A stretch of 11,389 nt of DNA. It comes from an uncultured Verrucomicrobiota bacterium (GTDB taxonomy: Bacteria; Verrucomicrobiota; Kiritimatiellia; RFP12; UBA1067). Under the pieces are notes generated by a model. That model was not told where the DNA came from. It saw only the letters and a list, made by a program, of their open reading frames with translations, and did not search any database. Numbering within the stretch: the stretch's first letter is position 1; every line of letters begins with the position of its first letter. The stretch covers positions 1-11,389 of the forward strand of contig CAMZET010000022.1 in assembly GCA_947305825.1 (NCBI GenBank). Reading direction: 5' to 3'. Positions 1 through 7,309 of the stretch are shown here, piece by piece. Made by a program: the position numbers and the translations under genes.

Positions 1-20
1 GGTTCGGCGGCTTACGGCAG

Positions 21-49
21 TTGCAACATGGCGCAGATTGTGATACAAT
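21..49 (+). promoter_or_regulatory. Sigma-70-type promoter (extended -10) for the manB operon
   Basis: A -35-like TTGCAA lies at 21-26 and a -10 box TACAAT at 44-49, separated by exactly 17 bp. The TGA at 41-43 just before the -10 forms the TGn of an extended -10 element. Transcription would start near position 56, leaving a leader of about 20 nt that contains the Shine-Dalgarno AAGGAG (66-71), 6 nt before the mutase ATG. The hexamers match consensus at 4/6 and 5/6. This is a prediction from sequence only. Confidence 0.6.
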
Positions 50-77
50 ATGCACGAACCTCTAAAAGGAGCACAAG

Positions 78-1412
78 ATGGGAATCTTCAAGGCATACGA
101 CATCCGCGGCATCTACGGCCAGGATCTTGACGAGGCGGTTTTCTACAAAATCGCCCGCGCATACGCGAAATTCGCGCAAGTTAAGAAGGTGGTGGTCGCC
201 CGCGACTGCCGCAAGTCCTCCGACTCGCTGTTCGAGGCGTTTTCGCGCGGCCTGACCGACGTCGGCGTCGATGTGATAGACATAGGCCTGGCCTCGACGC
301 CCATGAGCTATTTCGCGAACGGGACTCTCAAGCCCGACGGCTCCGTCATGATTACGGCGTCGCACAACACGAAGGAGTGGAACGGCTGCAAGCTCTGCCG
401 GGCGAACGCGGTGCCGATTTCCGGCGCTACGGGCATCAAGGACATCGAGCGCATGGTCGCCGAGGGCGATCTGGGCGAGGATGCAGCCGTCAAGGGCACG
501 GTGACCAAGGTGGACGTCTCCAAGGAGTATGCCGAGCACGTGAGGACGTTCGCGCACATGGCGCGTCCGCTCCACGTGGCAATGGATTTCGGCAACGGCA
601 TGGGCATCGCCGAGTCCGCCGCGTTCGCCGGCAGCGACCTCACGTACGACTCGCTCTACGGCGAATACGACGGCGACTTCCCGAACCACGCCGCCAACCC
701 TCTTGAACGCGAGACGCTCGTAGACCTCCAGAAACTCATCAAGGCGAACCCCGGCAAATACGCCTTCGGCGTGGCGTTCGACGGCGACGCGGACCGCGCC
801 GGCTTCATCGACGAAAAGGGCGAAATCATTCCGATGGACTTCATCACGGCGCTCGTGGCGCAGGATTTGCTCAAGTCCAATCCCGGCGCGGCGTGCTTCT
901 ACGACCTGCGTTCGACGAAGATGGCCGAGGAGACGATTGCGGCGGCCGGCGGCAAGCCGATGATGAGCCGCGTCGGACACTCCTTCATCAAGGCCCAGAT
1001 GCGCGAGAACGACGCGATTTTCGCCGGCGAGCTCTCCGGACACTACTATTTCAAGGCGAACTTCACCGCTGAATCTTCGTCGATGGCGACGTTCGCGCTG
1101 GCGAACATCGTCTCGGCCTCCGACAAGCCGCTTTCCGAGCTCATCGCCCCGCTGCGCAAATACAGCCAGTCCGGCGAAATCAACACGAAGACGAAGACTG
1201 CGCCGGCGGAAATCCTCGCGAAAATCAAGGCGCTGTATCCGGACTTCTTCGAGCTCGACGGCGTGTCGGTGGACCGCTGGGCGGCGGAGGGCTGGTGGGC
1301 GAACGTGCGCATGAGCAACACGGAGCCGCTGGTGCGCCTCAACCTCGAGGGCAAGACGCCCGAAATCATGGAGAAGAAGCGTGACGAATTCCTCGAAGTC
1401 ATCCGCGCTTAG
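78..1412 (+). CDS. manB: Phosphomannomutase/phosphoglucomutase (ManB/CpsG type)
   Basis: A 444-residue alpha-D-phosphohexomutase of normal family length, expected to interconvert hexose 6-phosphate and hexose 1-phosphate in the cytoplasm and so feed GDP-mannose or other nucleotide sugars for envelope glycans. All four family loops are visible. The phosphoserine loop TASHN is at residues 93-97 (Ser95). The magnesium loop DGDADR is at 235-240. The sugar-specificity loop GELSGH is at 317-322. The phosphate-binding loop RMSNTEPLVR is at 411-420. The SNTEP-x-VRLN form of the last loop resembles E. coli ManB/CpsG more than AlgC, but mannose versus glucose preference cannot be settled by eye. The ATG at 78 has a strong AAGGAG 6 nt upstream and lies just behind a good promoter. 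Its 3' end overlaps the next gene by 32 bp. Confidence 0.95.
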   Translation: MGIFKAYDIRGIYGQDLDEAVFYKIARAYAKFAQVKKVVVARDCRKSSDSLFEAFSRGLTDVGVDVIDIGLASTPMSYFANGTLKPDGSVMITASHNTKEWNGCKLCRANAVPISGATGIKDIERMVAEGDLGEDAAVKGTVTKVDVSKEYAEHVRTFAHMARPLHVAMDFGNGMGIAESAAFAGSDLTYDSLYGEYDGDFPNHAANPLERETLVDLQKLIKANPGKYAFGVAFDGDADRAGFIDEKGEIIPMDFITALVAQDLLKSNPGAACFYDLRSTKMAEETIAAAGGKPMMSRVGHSFIKAQMRENDAIFAGELSGHYYFKANFTAESSSMATFALANIVSASDKPLSELIAPLRKYSQSGEINTKTKTAPAEILAKIKALYPDFFELDGVSVDRWAAEGWWANVRMSNTEPLVRLNLEGKTPEIMEKKRDEFLEVIRA

Positions 1413-2565
1413 CGTATTTGCCGCCGGAGCGGCCGCCGCCATGCTGGCTGCGGCCGCCGGCTGCGGCAAGAGCGACGGCTCGCGCGAGTTCGCGCTTGCG
1501 CAGCAGGCCGTCTCCGTCAAGAATCCCGAGCGCGCAGCGACGCTTTTCCTGCGCGCAGCGGAACTCAATCCGCGCAACGTGGATGCGCTTGTCATGCTCG
1601 CCCGCATCCGCCTCGACCTGGGCGAGACCGATGCGGCGCAGGATGCCGTGGAACGCGCAGCCGCCTTGGCCCCCGACGACCTTGACGTCGCCGAGCTGTC
1701 CGCGCAGCTCGACTGGTATTCCAAGCGCTACGAGCAGGCGCGCGCAAAGTACCTGCGCCTATCGGAAAACAAGACCGCCGAGCCCAAGACGCGAGCGCAG
1801 GCCCTGGCCGCGCTTGGTCTCATCGATATAGTGCTCAGCGATGCAGAACCGCAGAACGAATGGCTGCGCGACCGCGCCAGAACGGAGTTCCTGGCGGCAA
1901 TCGCGCTCGACAAGAAGTGTGCTCCGGCGTACTACCATCTCGGCATCCTCTACCGCAGCGACCCTTTCCCTTACAAGGAGGCGGCGCTGACGCAGTTCGA
2001 GTTCTACAAGTCCGTCGGTCCGCAGGCCGACCCGCGCTACGACAGGGTGCTGCGCGTCGTCATACCAGAACTGAAGGAGGAAATCAACCGGGCCCGCGCC
2101 GAGCGCCCCGGCGCATCCAGCCGCGACAGCACGGCCGCATCCGAGGCCATACGCAAGGCGCAGGCCGCCGAAAAGAAGGGCCAGACGCAGGCCGCGCGCC
2201 GCCTCTACGAGTCCGCTTTCAAGGCCGACCCGCTTTCCTACGAGGCCGCTTTGGGGCTTGCCAAGACGATAAAGAAAGCCGAGGGCAACACCGAAGCCGG
2301 CAAGCGCCGTGCATTCGACGCCTTCAATGCCGCCTGCCATCTGCGCTCCAGCGCCGTCTCCACGTTCCTCGACGCCGCGCAGCTCGCCACCGAACTCAAG
2401 AAGTTCCAGAGCGCCGCCGAACTCTATTCGCGCGCCGTGGCAGTGAACCCTCGCAACACGACGGCCATAGACGGCCTCATCCGCTCGCTGCGCAGATGCG
2501 ACAGGGTAAAGGCCGCCTCCATCTACCAGAATTACCGCGACGCCATCGCACCATTGAGAAAGTAG
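1381..2565 (+). CDS. TPR-repeat lipoprotein
   Basis: A 394-residue protein with no recognisable enzymatic domain. Residues 1-27 look like a lipoprotein signal peptide: Lys6, an Ala-rich hydrophobic stretch, then AAGC with Cys28 as the likely lipidated residue. The -3 position is Ala rather than the preferred Leu, so the lipobox is imperfect. The mature part is helical and TPR-like. Repeats are clearest at about 36-66 (ending AAELNPRN), 67-100 (ending AAALAPDD), 165-195, 256-290 and 330-362 (ending AVAVNPRN). Such proteins usually act as envelope scaffolds, and the partner here is unknown. The start is GTG at 1381, supported by GGAGAAG at 1370-1376 and by the signal peptide it produces. This places the start 32 bp inside manB, suggesting translational coupling. 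Confidence 0.82.
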   Translation: MTNSSKSSALSVFAAGAAAAMLAAAAGCGKSDGSREFALAQQAVSVKNPERAATLFLRAAELNPRNVDALVMLARIRLDLGETDAAQDAVERAAALAPDDLDVAELSAQLDWYSKRYEQARAKYLRLSENKTAEPKTRAQALAALGLIDIVLSDAEPQNEWLRDRARTEFLAAIALDKKCAPAYYHLGILYRSDPFPYKEAALTQFEFYKSVGPQADPRYDRVLRVVIPELKEEINRARAERPGASSRDSTAASEAIRKAQAAEKKGQTQAARRLYESAFKADPLSYEAALGLAKTIKKAEGNTEAGKRRAFDAFNAACHLRSSAVSTFLDAAQLATELKKFQSAAELYSRAVAVNPRNTTAIDGLIRSLRRCDRVKAASIYQNYRDAIAPLRK

Positions 2566-2593
2566 GCGCCGCTTGTCTGGCCTGCCTGTAGAA

Positions 2594-2986
2594 ATGCTTC
2601 CAGCGGATTGGGCCCTGGCCGCCGCCACGCTCGCGATGGCGGTTCTCGGCCTCTTCCGCGGCTTCTCCGGCACCGTCGCTTTCATTGCCGGCCTCGCCGC
2701 CGCTTTCTTCGTCGGCGCCTTCGCCTGGACTGCCCTCGAAACACACCTACCAGTCGAATGGCAGCGCATCGCCGCATCCTTCACGCTCGCGCTCCTCGCC
2801 TTCGGCCTCGTCCGCATCATCGTCAAAAAACTCGTGAACGGTCTCCTCGCGCAGCCGACCGACTCCCTGCTCGGCTTCCTGTGCGGTGCCGCATGCGGCG
2901 TCCTCGCCCTGCTCGCTTGGGCCTTCTCGGGCTATTATCTGGAATACTCGAACCTCGCCTTGGAGCTCGCCAGACATGTCAGGTGA
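2594..2986 (+). CDS. CvpA-like four-helix inner-membrane protein
   Basis: A small hydrophobic protein (130 residues from the ATG at 2594) with four predicted membrane segments, at roughly residues 7-24, 27-48, 60-80 and 93-117. The first segment ends in LFRGF, like the LIRGF after the first helix of E. coli CvpA. The distance from ATG to this RGF motif (24 residues) equals that of E. coli CvpA as I recall it, which is why I chose this ATG. A TTG at 2573 would add seven residues. Neither start has a clean Shine-Dalgarno, so coupling to the upstream TPR gene (stop 2565) is likely. It is shorter than E. coli CvpA. CvpA proteins are linked to colicin V secretion and envelope integrity, but the molecular role is unclear. 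The assignment rests on topology and one motif. Confidence 0.68.
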   Translation: MLPADWALAAATLAMAVLGLFRGFSGTVAFIAGLAAAFFVGAFAWTALETHLPVEWQRIAASFTLALLAFGLVRIIVKKLVNGLLAQPTDSLLGFLCGAACGVLALLAWAFSGYYLEYSNLALELARHVR

Positions 2987-3503
2987 GGAAATCCTCGACA
3001 AAGCAAGAGCCCTTGAAAAAAATCTCCTGAACTTCTTCTGGCGCCAGGGCGTTCAATATGGTGAGTGCGAAGATTTGCTCCAGGAGACGTACATCAGGCT
3101 CTGGAAGTACCGAGACGAATACGTGCCGACGGCGAAGTTCTCGACGTTCGCGTTCATGATAGCGCATCAGGTGCGCGTCGACGCTTTGCGGCGCAAGGTC
3201 CGTCGCGAACGCAGGGAGGAGGTATGGCAGAAGGAGCAGCCGGCCGATGCCGCGCCGCAGGCGGCGATGATGCGCGAGGACGTGCGCTGGGCTTTGTCCA
3301 GGCTCTCCGAGCCGCTTCGGCAGGTAGTGGAACTGGGCATTTTCCAGAACCTCCCGTATTCGGAGGTTTCGGAAATCCTGTCCATACCTGTGGGCACGGT
3401 GAAGTCTCGCATGAGCAATGCGTTGAAGAGGCTAAAGGAGGAGTTTGAAAATGACGAAAGATTTGGAAGAGACGTTGGCAGGGCTGGGGCCGGGCTGCGC
3501 TGA
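2976..3503 (+). CDS. ECF-type RNA polymerase sigma factor (sigma-70 family)
   Basis: A 175-residue protein with the two-domain layout of extracytoplasmic-function sigma factors. Region 2 spans about residues 10-75, with the ECEDLLQETYIRLWK core-binding helix at 30-44 and the FSTFAFMIAHQVRVDALRR -10-recognition segment at 55-73. An acidic/Ala-rich linker follows. Region 4 is at about 103-155, with the helix-turn-helix YSEVSEILSIPVGTVKSR at 128-145 for -35 recognition. It should direct RNA polymerase to a small regulon, often under control of a membrane anti-sigma factor. The chosen start is ATG 2976, overlapping the CvpA-like gene by 11 bp, with GGAG at 2962-2965. An in-frame ATG at 2886 lies deep inside the upstream gene and would add a non-family N-terminus. 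The next gene starts inside its 3' end. No autoregulatory promoter could be identified. Confidence 0.9.
   Translation: MSGEEILDKARALEKNLLNFFWRQGVQYGECEDLLQETYIRLWKYRDEYVPTAKFSTFAFMIAHQVRVDALRRKVRRERREEVWQKEQPADAAPQAAMMREDVRWALSRLSEPLRQVVELGIFQNLPYSEVSEILSIPVGTVKSRMSNALKRLKEEFENDERFGRDVGRAGAGLR
3434..3443 (+). promoter_or_regulatory. Strong Shine-Dalgarno inside the sigma-factor gene
   Basis: AAAGGAGGAG at 3434-3443 contains a full AGGAGG (3436-3441), 9 nt before the ATG at 3451. It fixes the start of the downstream membrane-protein gene at 3451 and rules out the in-frame TTG at 3445. It lies within the C-terminal coding part of the sigma-factor gene, so both proteins would be made from the same mRNA. 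Confidence 0.75.
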
Positions 3504-3966
3504 GGTGGTAGCGAGGCTTGAGAGGGCGTATTGTCCTGATTGGGAGACGGTAGGCGTTCCGTCGCGGCGGCATTGCGCTGTCCGCCGGCTTGCCGCGTGG
3601 CGATGGAGGCTTGGCGGAGTGGCGATGGCGGCGGCAAGCGCCTTTGCGGCGCTTGCGTTGCTCCCGTACGCGCTTAGCGTCCCGGCGCCGGTCGCGGGTG
3701 GCCCGCGCTCGATTTCCGCTCCGGCCATCTATACGGCCGCGTACGGCGGGCCAGACGCCGCCGACAGCCTCGTCCGCTCACAGAGCGCGGACGGCAGCTG
3801 GTGCGGCAGCGACTTCATCACGCGCCAGAATGCCGCCGCCCTAAGAGGCGTCTCCTCTGCATCCGTCGCCTACCGCAAGGCTTTGCGCTACCTGCGCACA
3901 CGCGGCCTCGCTCCGCTTACCGACGAGGAATTGCGCCAGCGGGCATCTGCCGCCCTCGGAGCCTGA
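3451..3966 (+). CDS. Single-pass membrane protein, candidate anti-sigma factor
   Basis: A 171-residue protein that I cannot assign to a named family. Residues 1-53 form a charged, probably cytoplasmic domain rich in Arg near the membrane. Residues 54-77 are one hydrophobic segment. The rest (78-171) would be outside the cytoplasm. The outer part carries SQSADGSW at 110-117, like the QxxDGSW motif of squalene-cyclase/prenyltransferase-type alpha-toroid repeats, followed by a helical basic stretch (about 138-168). The gene overlaps the sigma-factor gene by 53 bp and has its own strong Shine-Dalgarno, the usual arrangement for a sigma/anti-sigma pair, so an anti-sigma role is inferred. No zinc-type HxxxCxxC anti-sigma motif is present (Cys28 and His41-Cys42 do not fit). 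It ends 17 bp from the convergent peptidase gene. Confidence 0.7.
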   Translation: MTKDLEETLAGLGPGCAEVVARLERAYCPDWETVGVPSRRHCAVRRLAAWRWRLGGVAMAAASAFAALALLPYALSVPAPVAGGPRSISAPAIYTAAYGGPDAADSLVRSQSADGSWCGSDFITRQNAAALRGVSSASVAYRKALRYLRTRGLAPLTDEELRQRASAALGA

Positions 3967-3983
3967 CAAGTCGCCTATGGCGC

Positions 3984-5465
3984 TTACGGCGTCCAGAACT
4001 TCTTCCATTCGGCGACGAAGTTGGCGAGGTTTTCGGCGGAGCCGAAGGCGGCTATGGTGGCCTCGCGCATGTCGCGGGTCTTGAGCAGTGCAGCCAAGTA
4101 GTCGCGCTTGAGGTTCTTGAATGGTTGGAAGCGCACACTCGGAGCGCCCTTCTCGAGGAATACGGCAATCGACCAGGCGAGACGGTATTTGACATGGCGA
4201 GCTTCGCTGTCGCCGTCGTAGAACCGTTCGTAGTCCATGCCGAAAACAGCCGGGAGCGCCTTCGCCCAGCGTTCGAGCTGCTCTGTTCCGGGCGCGGCGG
4301 GAAGCTGCCAGTCGAGCGACTCCTCGTCCTCGAAATACTGCGCATAGCCTTCGTTTATCCACGGCGACGGCTGCAGCATGGACGAGGCGTAGGAGAAATA
4401 CTGGTGAAACGCCTCGTGGCGAAGCGTTCGCAAAAGGTCGTCTTCGGGGCGGCTGGAGAATTCCGGCAGACAGGCGACGAGTTCGCGCCTGAGCGGCGAC
4501 CAGTAGGCGGCTGACCATTCCATGCCATCGCCGGCGGCGGCGAGGTAGTCGGCGCGGTCTGCGAATATGCGCGCCACTGCGAGGACGTTCGACCCGTCGA
4601 TTGGGCTTGGTATGACCTCGGCATAGCGGCGGCGCATGCGCGAAAGCTCGTTGGTGACGGCGGAGACGAGCGAACCATTGCCTCCGAGGTCGTCCAGGAC
4701 GGAAAATTCGGCGGATTCAGTGACGCGCCAGGCGGGATAGTTGGTGACGCTGGAGCGGGCGTCGAAGCGCAGGAGCGCCCTTTCGCGCGCCGGGCCATCG
4801 AGTCCTTTGACGGCGAGCGCGGCCTGCGAAAGCGTCGCCGCGTCTCCGCGCCGCTTCCCATTGTCCTTGACGACCTGCTCCTCGAACGCTTCGGAACGCA
4901 GGTCGGAGGCGACGAGTTCGTCCCAGTTGCTCAGGATTTCCTTCTCGAAGAGTTCCCGCGCCCAGTCGTGGTCGTCGCCGTCGAGGAGTTCCCATACCGC
5001 AAGGCGCCACGCGCAGCCGTGTTCGCGCAAAAACGCACATACGACGGCATTCTTGTTGGTGCCCTCGAAATACAGCACTTCCTTGAAGCCGCGCACCGCC
5101 TGACGCGGACTCTCCGGCTCGGCGGCAACGGGGACCGGCGACAAGCGCGCCACCGCCTGGTCGCGCAGGCCGAGGTCGTCCTTTACGTCAAGCAGCGCCT
5201 CGTCTTTCGTGTAGCCGGTGCGCGTGACCGGAGCCTCCGCGAACTTCGGCGGCACAACATCGAGCCGCGAAAGCGTGAAGAAGCGTCCGTCGTCGTCTTC
5301 CCAGCGACCGAGGACTGCGCGCGAAGTCCAGAGGTCGTCGACGCTGTAGCGGTCCTCGAGGCGTATGCTTTCGCCGTCGTTGACAAGATACGCCTCGGCG
5401 CGCGGCATGTCCAGCGGAGCCGGATGCGCCAGGAACAAAGAGAAAGCTGCTGCTAGCGTCGGCAT
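3984..5465 (-). CDS. Gluzincin zinc metallopeptidase, DUF1570-like, probably exported
   Basis: A 493-residue protein whose C-terminal half has a gluzincin active site. HEAFH at residues 350-354 is an HExxH motif (zinc ligands His350 and His354, catalytic Glu351). It is followed by WINEGYAQYFE at 369-379, where Glu372 is the likely third zinc ligand. This RHEAFHQ...NEGxAxYFE pattern resembles the DUF1570/peptidase-MA-like proteins common in Planctomycetes and Verrucomicrobia. Substrate is unknown. The N-terminus (MPTLAAAFSLFLAHPAP) is hydrophobic and may be a signal peptide, but it lacks the usual positive charge, so export is likely rather than certain. ATG 5465 is the only upstream start in frame and has no clear Shine-Dalgarno. 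The gene lies 40 bp after fabZ, probably as the last gene of the fab operon. The first 300 residues show no domain I recognise. Confidence 0.8.
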   Translation of the reverse strand: MPTLAAAFSLFLAHPAPLDMPRAEAYLVNDGESIRLEDRYSVDDLWTSRAVLGRWEDDDGRFFTLSRLDVVPPKFAEAPVTRTGYTKDEALLDVKDDLGLRDQAVARLSPVPVAAEPESPRQAVRGFKEVLYFEGTNKNAVVCAFLREHGCAWRLAVWELLDGDDHDWARELFEKEILSNWDELVASDLRSEAFEEQVVKDNGKRRGDAATLSQAALAVKGLDGPARERALLRFDARSSVTNYPAWRVTESAEFSVLDDLGGNGSLVSAVTNELSRMRRRYAEVIPSPIDGSNVLAVARIFADRADYLAAAGDGMEWSAAYWSPLRRELVACLPEFSSRPEDDLLRTLRHEAFHQYFSYASSMLQPSPWINEGYAQYFEDEESLDWQLPAAPGTEQLERWAKALPAVFGMDYERFYDGDSEARHVKYRLAWSIAVFLEKGAPSVRFQPFKNLKRDYLAALLKTRDMREATIAAFGSAENLANFVAEWKKFWTP

Positions 5466-5505
5466 TGGGCGTGCGACGGATTTGGCGTTGGACTGGGCGG
5501 GCCGG

Positions 5506-5967
5506 CTATCTCTCTCCGAGCATGCACTTCACCGAGCAGTCGCAAGCGAGTTCGCCGTTCACGTAGCCCTTTAGCTCGAACGTGACGAGAGGCTTGCGCA
5601 GACGGAGGATTTTGGCGACAGTGGTGAGTTTGCAGCCGGGCGTGACGGGCTTGCGGAAGCGCGCCGCCTCAACTTGCGCCAGGATGAAGGACGCTTGTTT
5701 GGATGCGCCGCCGAGAAGGCCGCTCGCCACGAGCCCGGCTCCGGCGGACTGCGCCATCGACTCGACTAGGATGACGCCCGGCACAATCGGCATTCCGGGG
5801 AAGTGGCCGCGGAAGAAGTCGTTCTTTTCGGCGGTGTACGTGTATTCGCCGATGGAACCGGTCTCGTCGGCGGCAATCAGGTTGTCGACGAACAGGAACG
5901 GTTCGCGGTGCGGCAGCAGCTCGATGCCCGGCCTGTTGTATGTGGTCTTGAACTGTGGATATTCCAT
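5506..5967 (-). CDS. fabZ: 3-hydroxyacyl-ACP dehydratase FabZ
   Basis: A hot-dog-fold dehydratase of about 153 residues. It removes water from 3-hydroxyacyl-ACP to give trans-2-enoyl-ACP in each round of type II fatty-acid synthesis. Family hallmarks are LLPHREPFLFVD near the N-terminus and FFRGHFPGMPIVPGV further on. The His of GHFP is catalytic, and the catalytic Glu lies in the following VESMAQ. Length and motif order are normal for FabZ. The ATG at 5967 is preferred because a perfect AGGAGGG (5984-5978) precedes it. The alternative ATG at 5991 overlaps the fabF stop codon as TAATG, has AGGAAGG just upstream, and would add eight residues whose codons are this Shine-Dalgarno. Either start keeps both motifs. 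It lies directly downstream of fabF. Confidence 0.95.
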   Translation of the reverse strand: MEYPQFKTTYNRPGIELLPHREPFLFVDNLIAADETGSIGEYTYTAEKNDFFRGHFPGMPIVPGVILVESMAQSAGAGLVASGLLGGASKQASFILAQVEAARFRKPVTPGCKLTTVAKILRLRKPLVTFELKGYVNGELACDCSVKCMLGER

Positions 5968-5977
5968 TTCGGTGTAC

Positions 5978-5984
5978 CCTCCTT
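5978..5984 (-). promoter_or_regulatory. Shine-Dalgarno deciding the fabZ start
   Basis: AGGAGGG on the minus strand lies 10 nt before the ATG at 5967 and downstream of the other candidate ATG at 5991. If 5967 is the true start, fabZ begins 23 bp after the fabF stop. If 5991 is used, the two genes share one base in TAATG. The spacing is a little long for an ideal site. Confidence 0.55.
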
Positions 5985-5990
5985 GTCCCA

Positions 5991-7256
5991 TTATGCCTTC
6001 CTGAAGACCAGGATGCCGTTATGGCCGCCGAAGCCGAGCGAAGAGGAGAGCGCAACGCGGATGTCGCGCTTGACGCCGACGTTCGGAGTGTAGTTGAGGT
6101 CGAGTTCCGGGTCGGGGTTCTCGTAATTTAGCGTAGCCGGGACGTAGCCTTCGTCGACGGCGAGCGCTGTGAGGGCGGCCTCTATTGCGCCGGTGGCGCC
6201 GAGGCAGTGGCCGTGGTAGGGCTTCGTCGAAGAGATGTTGATTTTCCTGGCCTGCTCGTCGCCGAAGACGCGCTTGAATGCGGTGGTCTCCATGCGATCG
6301 TTGAGGGGCGTGGAGGTGCCGTGAGCGTTGATGTAGTCGACGGTGGAGAGATCATCGACGCCGGCGTCGCGCAGGGCGACCTGGATTGCCTTCACGGCGC
6401 CGTCGCCGGACGGGTCAGGCGCTGTAATGTGGTAGGCGTCGCAGGAGGCGCCGTAGCCGGCGAGTTCGGCGTAGGCCTTCGCGCCGCGCGCCTTGGCGTG
6501 CTCTTCGCTTTCGAGGATGAGCACGGCGGCGCCCTCGCCCATCACGAAGCCGTCGCGGTCGATGTTGAACGGGCGGCACGCCTTTTCCGGCGTGTCGTTG
6601 TACTTGGTGGAGAGGGCCTTTTCCTTCATGAAACCGCCGACGGTGAACTCCATTACGACGGCCTCGGTGCCGCCGGCAATCATGACGTCGGCGCGGCCGG
6701 CGCGTATCATGTCGAGCGCGAAGCCTATCGCATCGGTCGAGGACGCGCAGGCCGTGGTCACCACCTGCGCCGGTCCCTTGGCGCCGAGCGCAATGGCGAC
6801 GTTGCCCGCCGCCTCGTTGGCAATGAGCCCGGGAATCGCGAGCGGCGAGAGGCGGTCCGGACCGCGTTCGAAGAGTGTGCGGAAGCCTTCCTCCGTGACT
6901 TCGAGCCCGCCGATGCCGCAACCGAAGAGCGTCCCGACGCGGTCGGGGTCTGGCCGCGCCTCTGCCGTGAAGCCCGCGTCCTTCCAAGCCTCGCCCGCCG
7001 CAACCACCGCGTAGCGAGAAAACAACGCCTGGTGACGCATGGACTTCTTGTCGATGAAGCCGGAAGCGAGCGCGTATTCGTCGAAGCCATGGACTTCGGC
7101 GGCGATTTGCGCCGTGCAGCGCGACGGGTCGAACTTGGTGATGCGTCCGACGCCGGGCTTGCCGGCCTTCACCGACTCCCATGTGGCGGCCTTGCCGTTG
7201 CCTACCGCCGTTATCATCCCGATTCCTGTAATCAGTACCTTCTTGTTGTTGGTCAT
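5991..7256 (-). CDS. fabF: Beta-ketoacyl-ACP synthase II (FabF)
   Basis: A 421-residue condensing enzyme that extends acyl-ACP with malonyl-ACP in type II fatty-acid synthesis. The Cys-His-His active site is complete: Cys170 in TTACASSTDAI, His312 in NAHGTSTPLND and His350 in STKPYHGHCLGATGAIEA, with Lys345 in the conserved position before it. The N-terminal VLITGIGMITAVGN and C-terminal SSSLGFGGHNG stretches also match the family, and the length is normal for FabF. ATG 7256 is chosen because it begins exactly at the family N-terminus and has AAGGAAG (7270-7264) 7 nt upstream. The frame stays open further upstream only because it crosses fabH in another frame. It sits 53 bp after fabH and abuts fabZ. 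FabB versus FabF specificity cannot be decided by eye. Confidence 0.96.
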   Translation of the reverse strand: MTNNKKVLITGIGMITAVGNGKAATWESVKAGKPGVGRITKFDPSRCTAQIAAEVHGFDEYALASGFIDKKSMRHQALFSRYAVVAAGEAWKDAGFTAEARPDPDRVGTLFGCGIGGLEVTEEGFRTLFERGPDRLSPLAIPGLIANEAAGNVAIALGAKGPAQVVTTACASSTDAIGFALDMIRAGRADVMIAGGTEAVVMEFTVGGFMKEKALSTKYNDTPEKACRPFNIDRDGFVMGEGAAVLILESEEHAKARGAKAYAELAGYGASCDAYHITAPDPSGDGAVKAIQVALRDAGVDDLSTVDYINAHGTSTPLNDRMETTAFKRVFGDEQARKINISSTKPYHGHCLGATGAIEAALTALAVDEGYVPATLNYENPDPELDLNYTPNVGVKRDIRVALSSSLGFGGHNGILVFRKA

Positions 7257-7309
7257 ATGTGTTCTTCCTTGAAAATCAGCGAGTTGATTGCATTGGATGG
7301 CGCCTGGCG

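Noticed and set aside
12..1724. 570-codon open frame on the minus strand opposite manB
   Set aside because: It is fully antisense to a clear phosphohexomutase with all catalytic motifs. Its product is Arg/Ala/Val/His-rich low-information sequence, typical of shadow frames in GC-rich DNA.
2886..2975. Longer sigma-factor N-terminus from ATG 2886
   Set aside because: It lies within the CvpA-like gene and adds 30 residues unlike sigma region 2. ATG 2976 has GGAG upstream and the family start.
3972..3982. Possible intrinsic terminator between the convergent genes
   Set aside because: The stem is only 4 bp and no T-run follows on either strand.
3801..4514. 237-codon plus-strand frame opposite the peptidase gene
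   Set aside because: It runs across the candidate anti-sigma gene and antisense to the HExxH peptidase, with no domain features.
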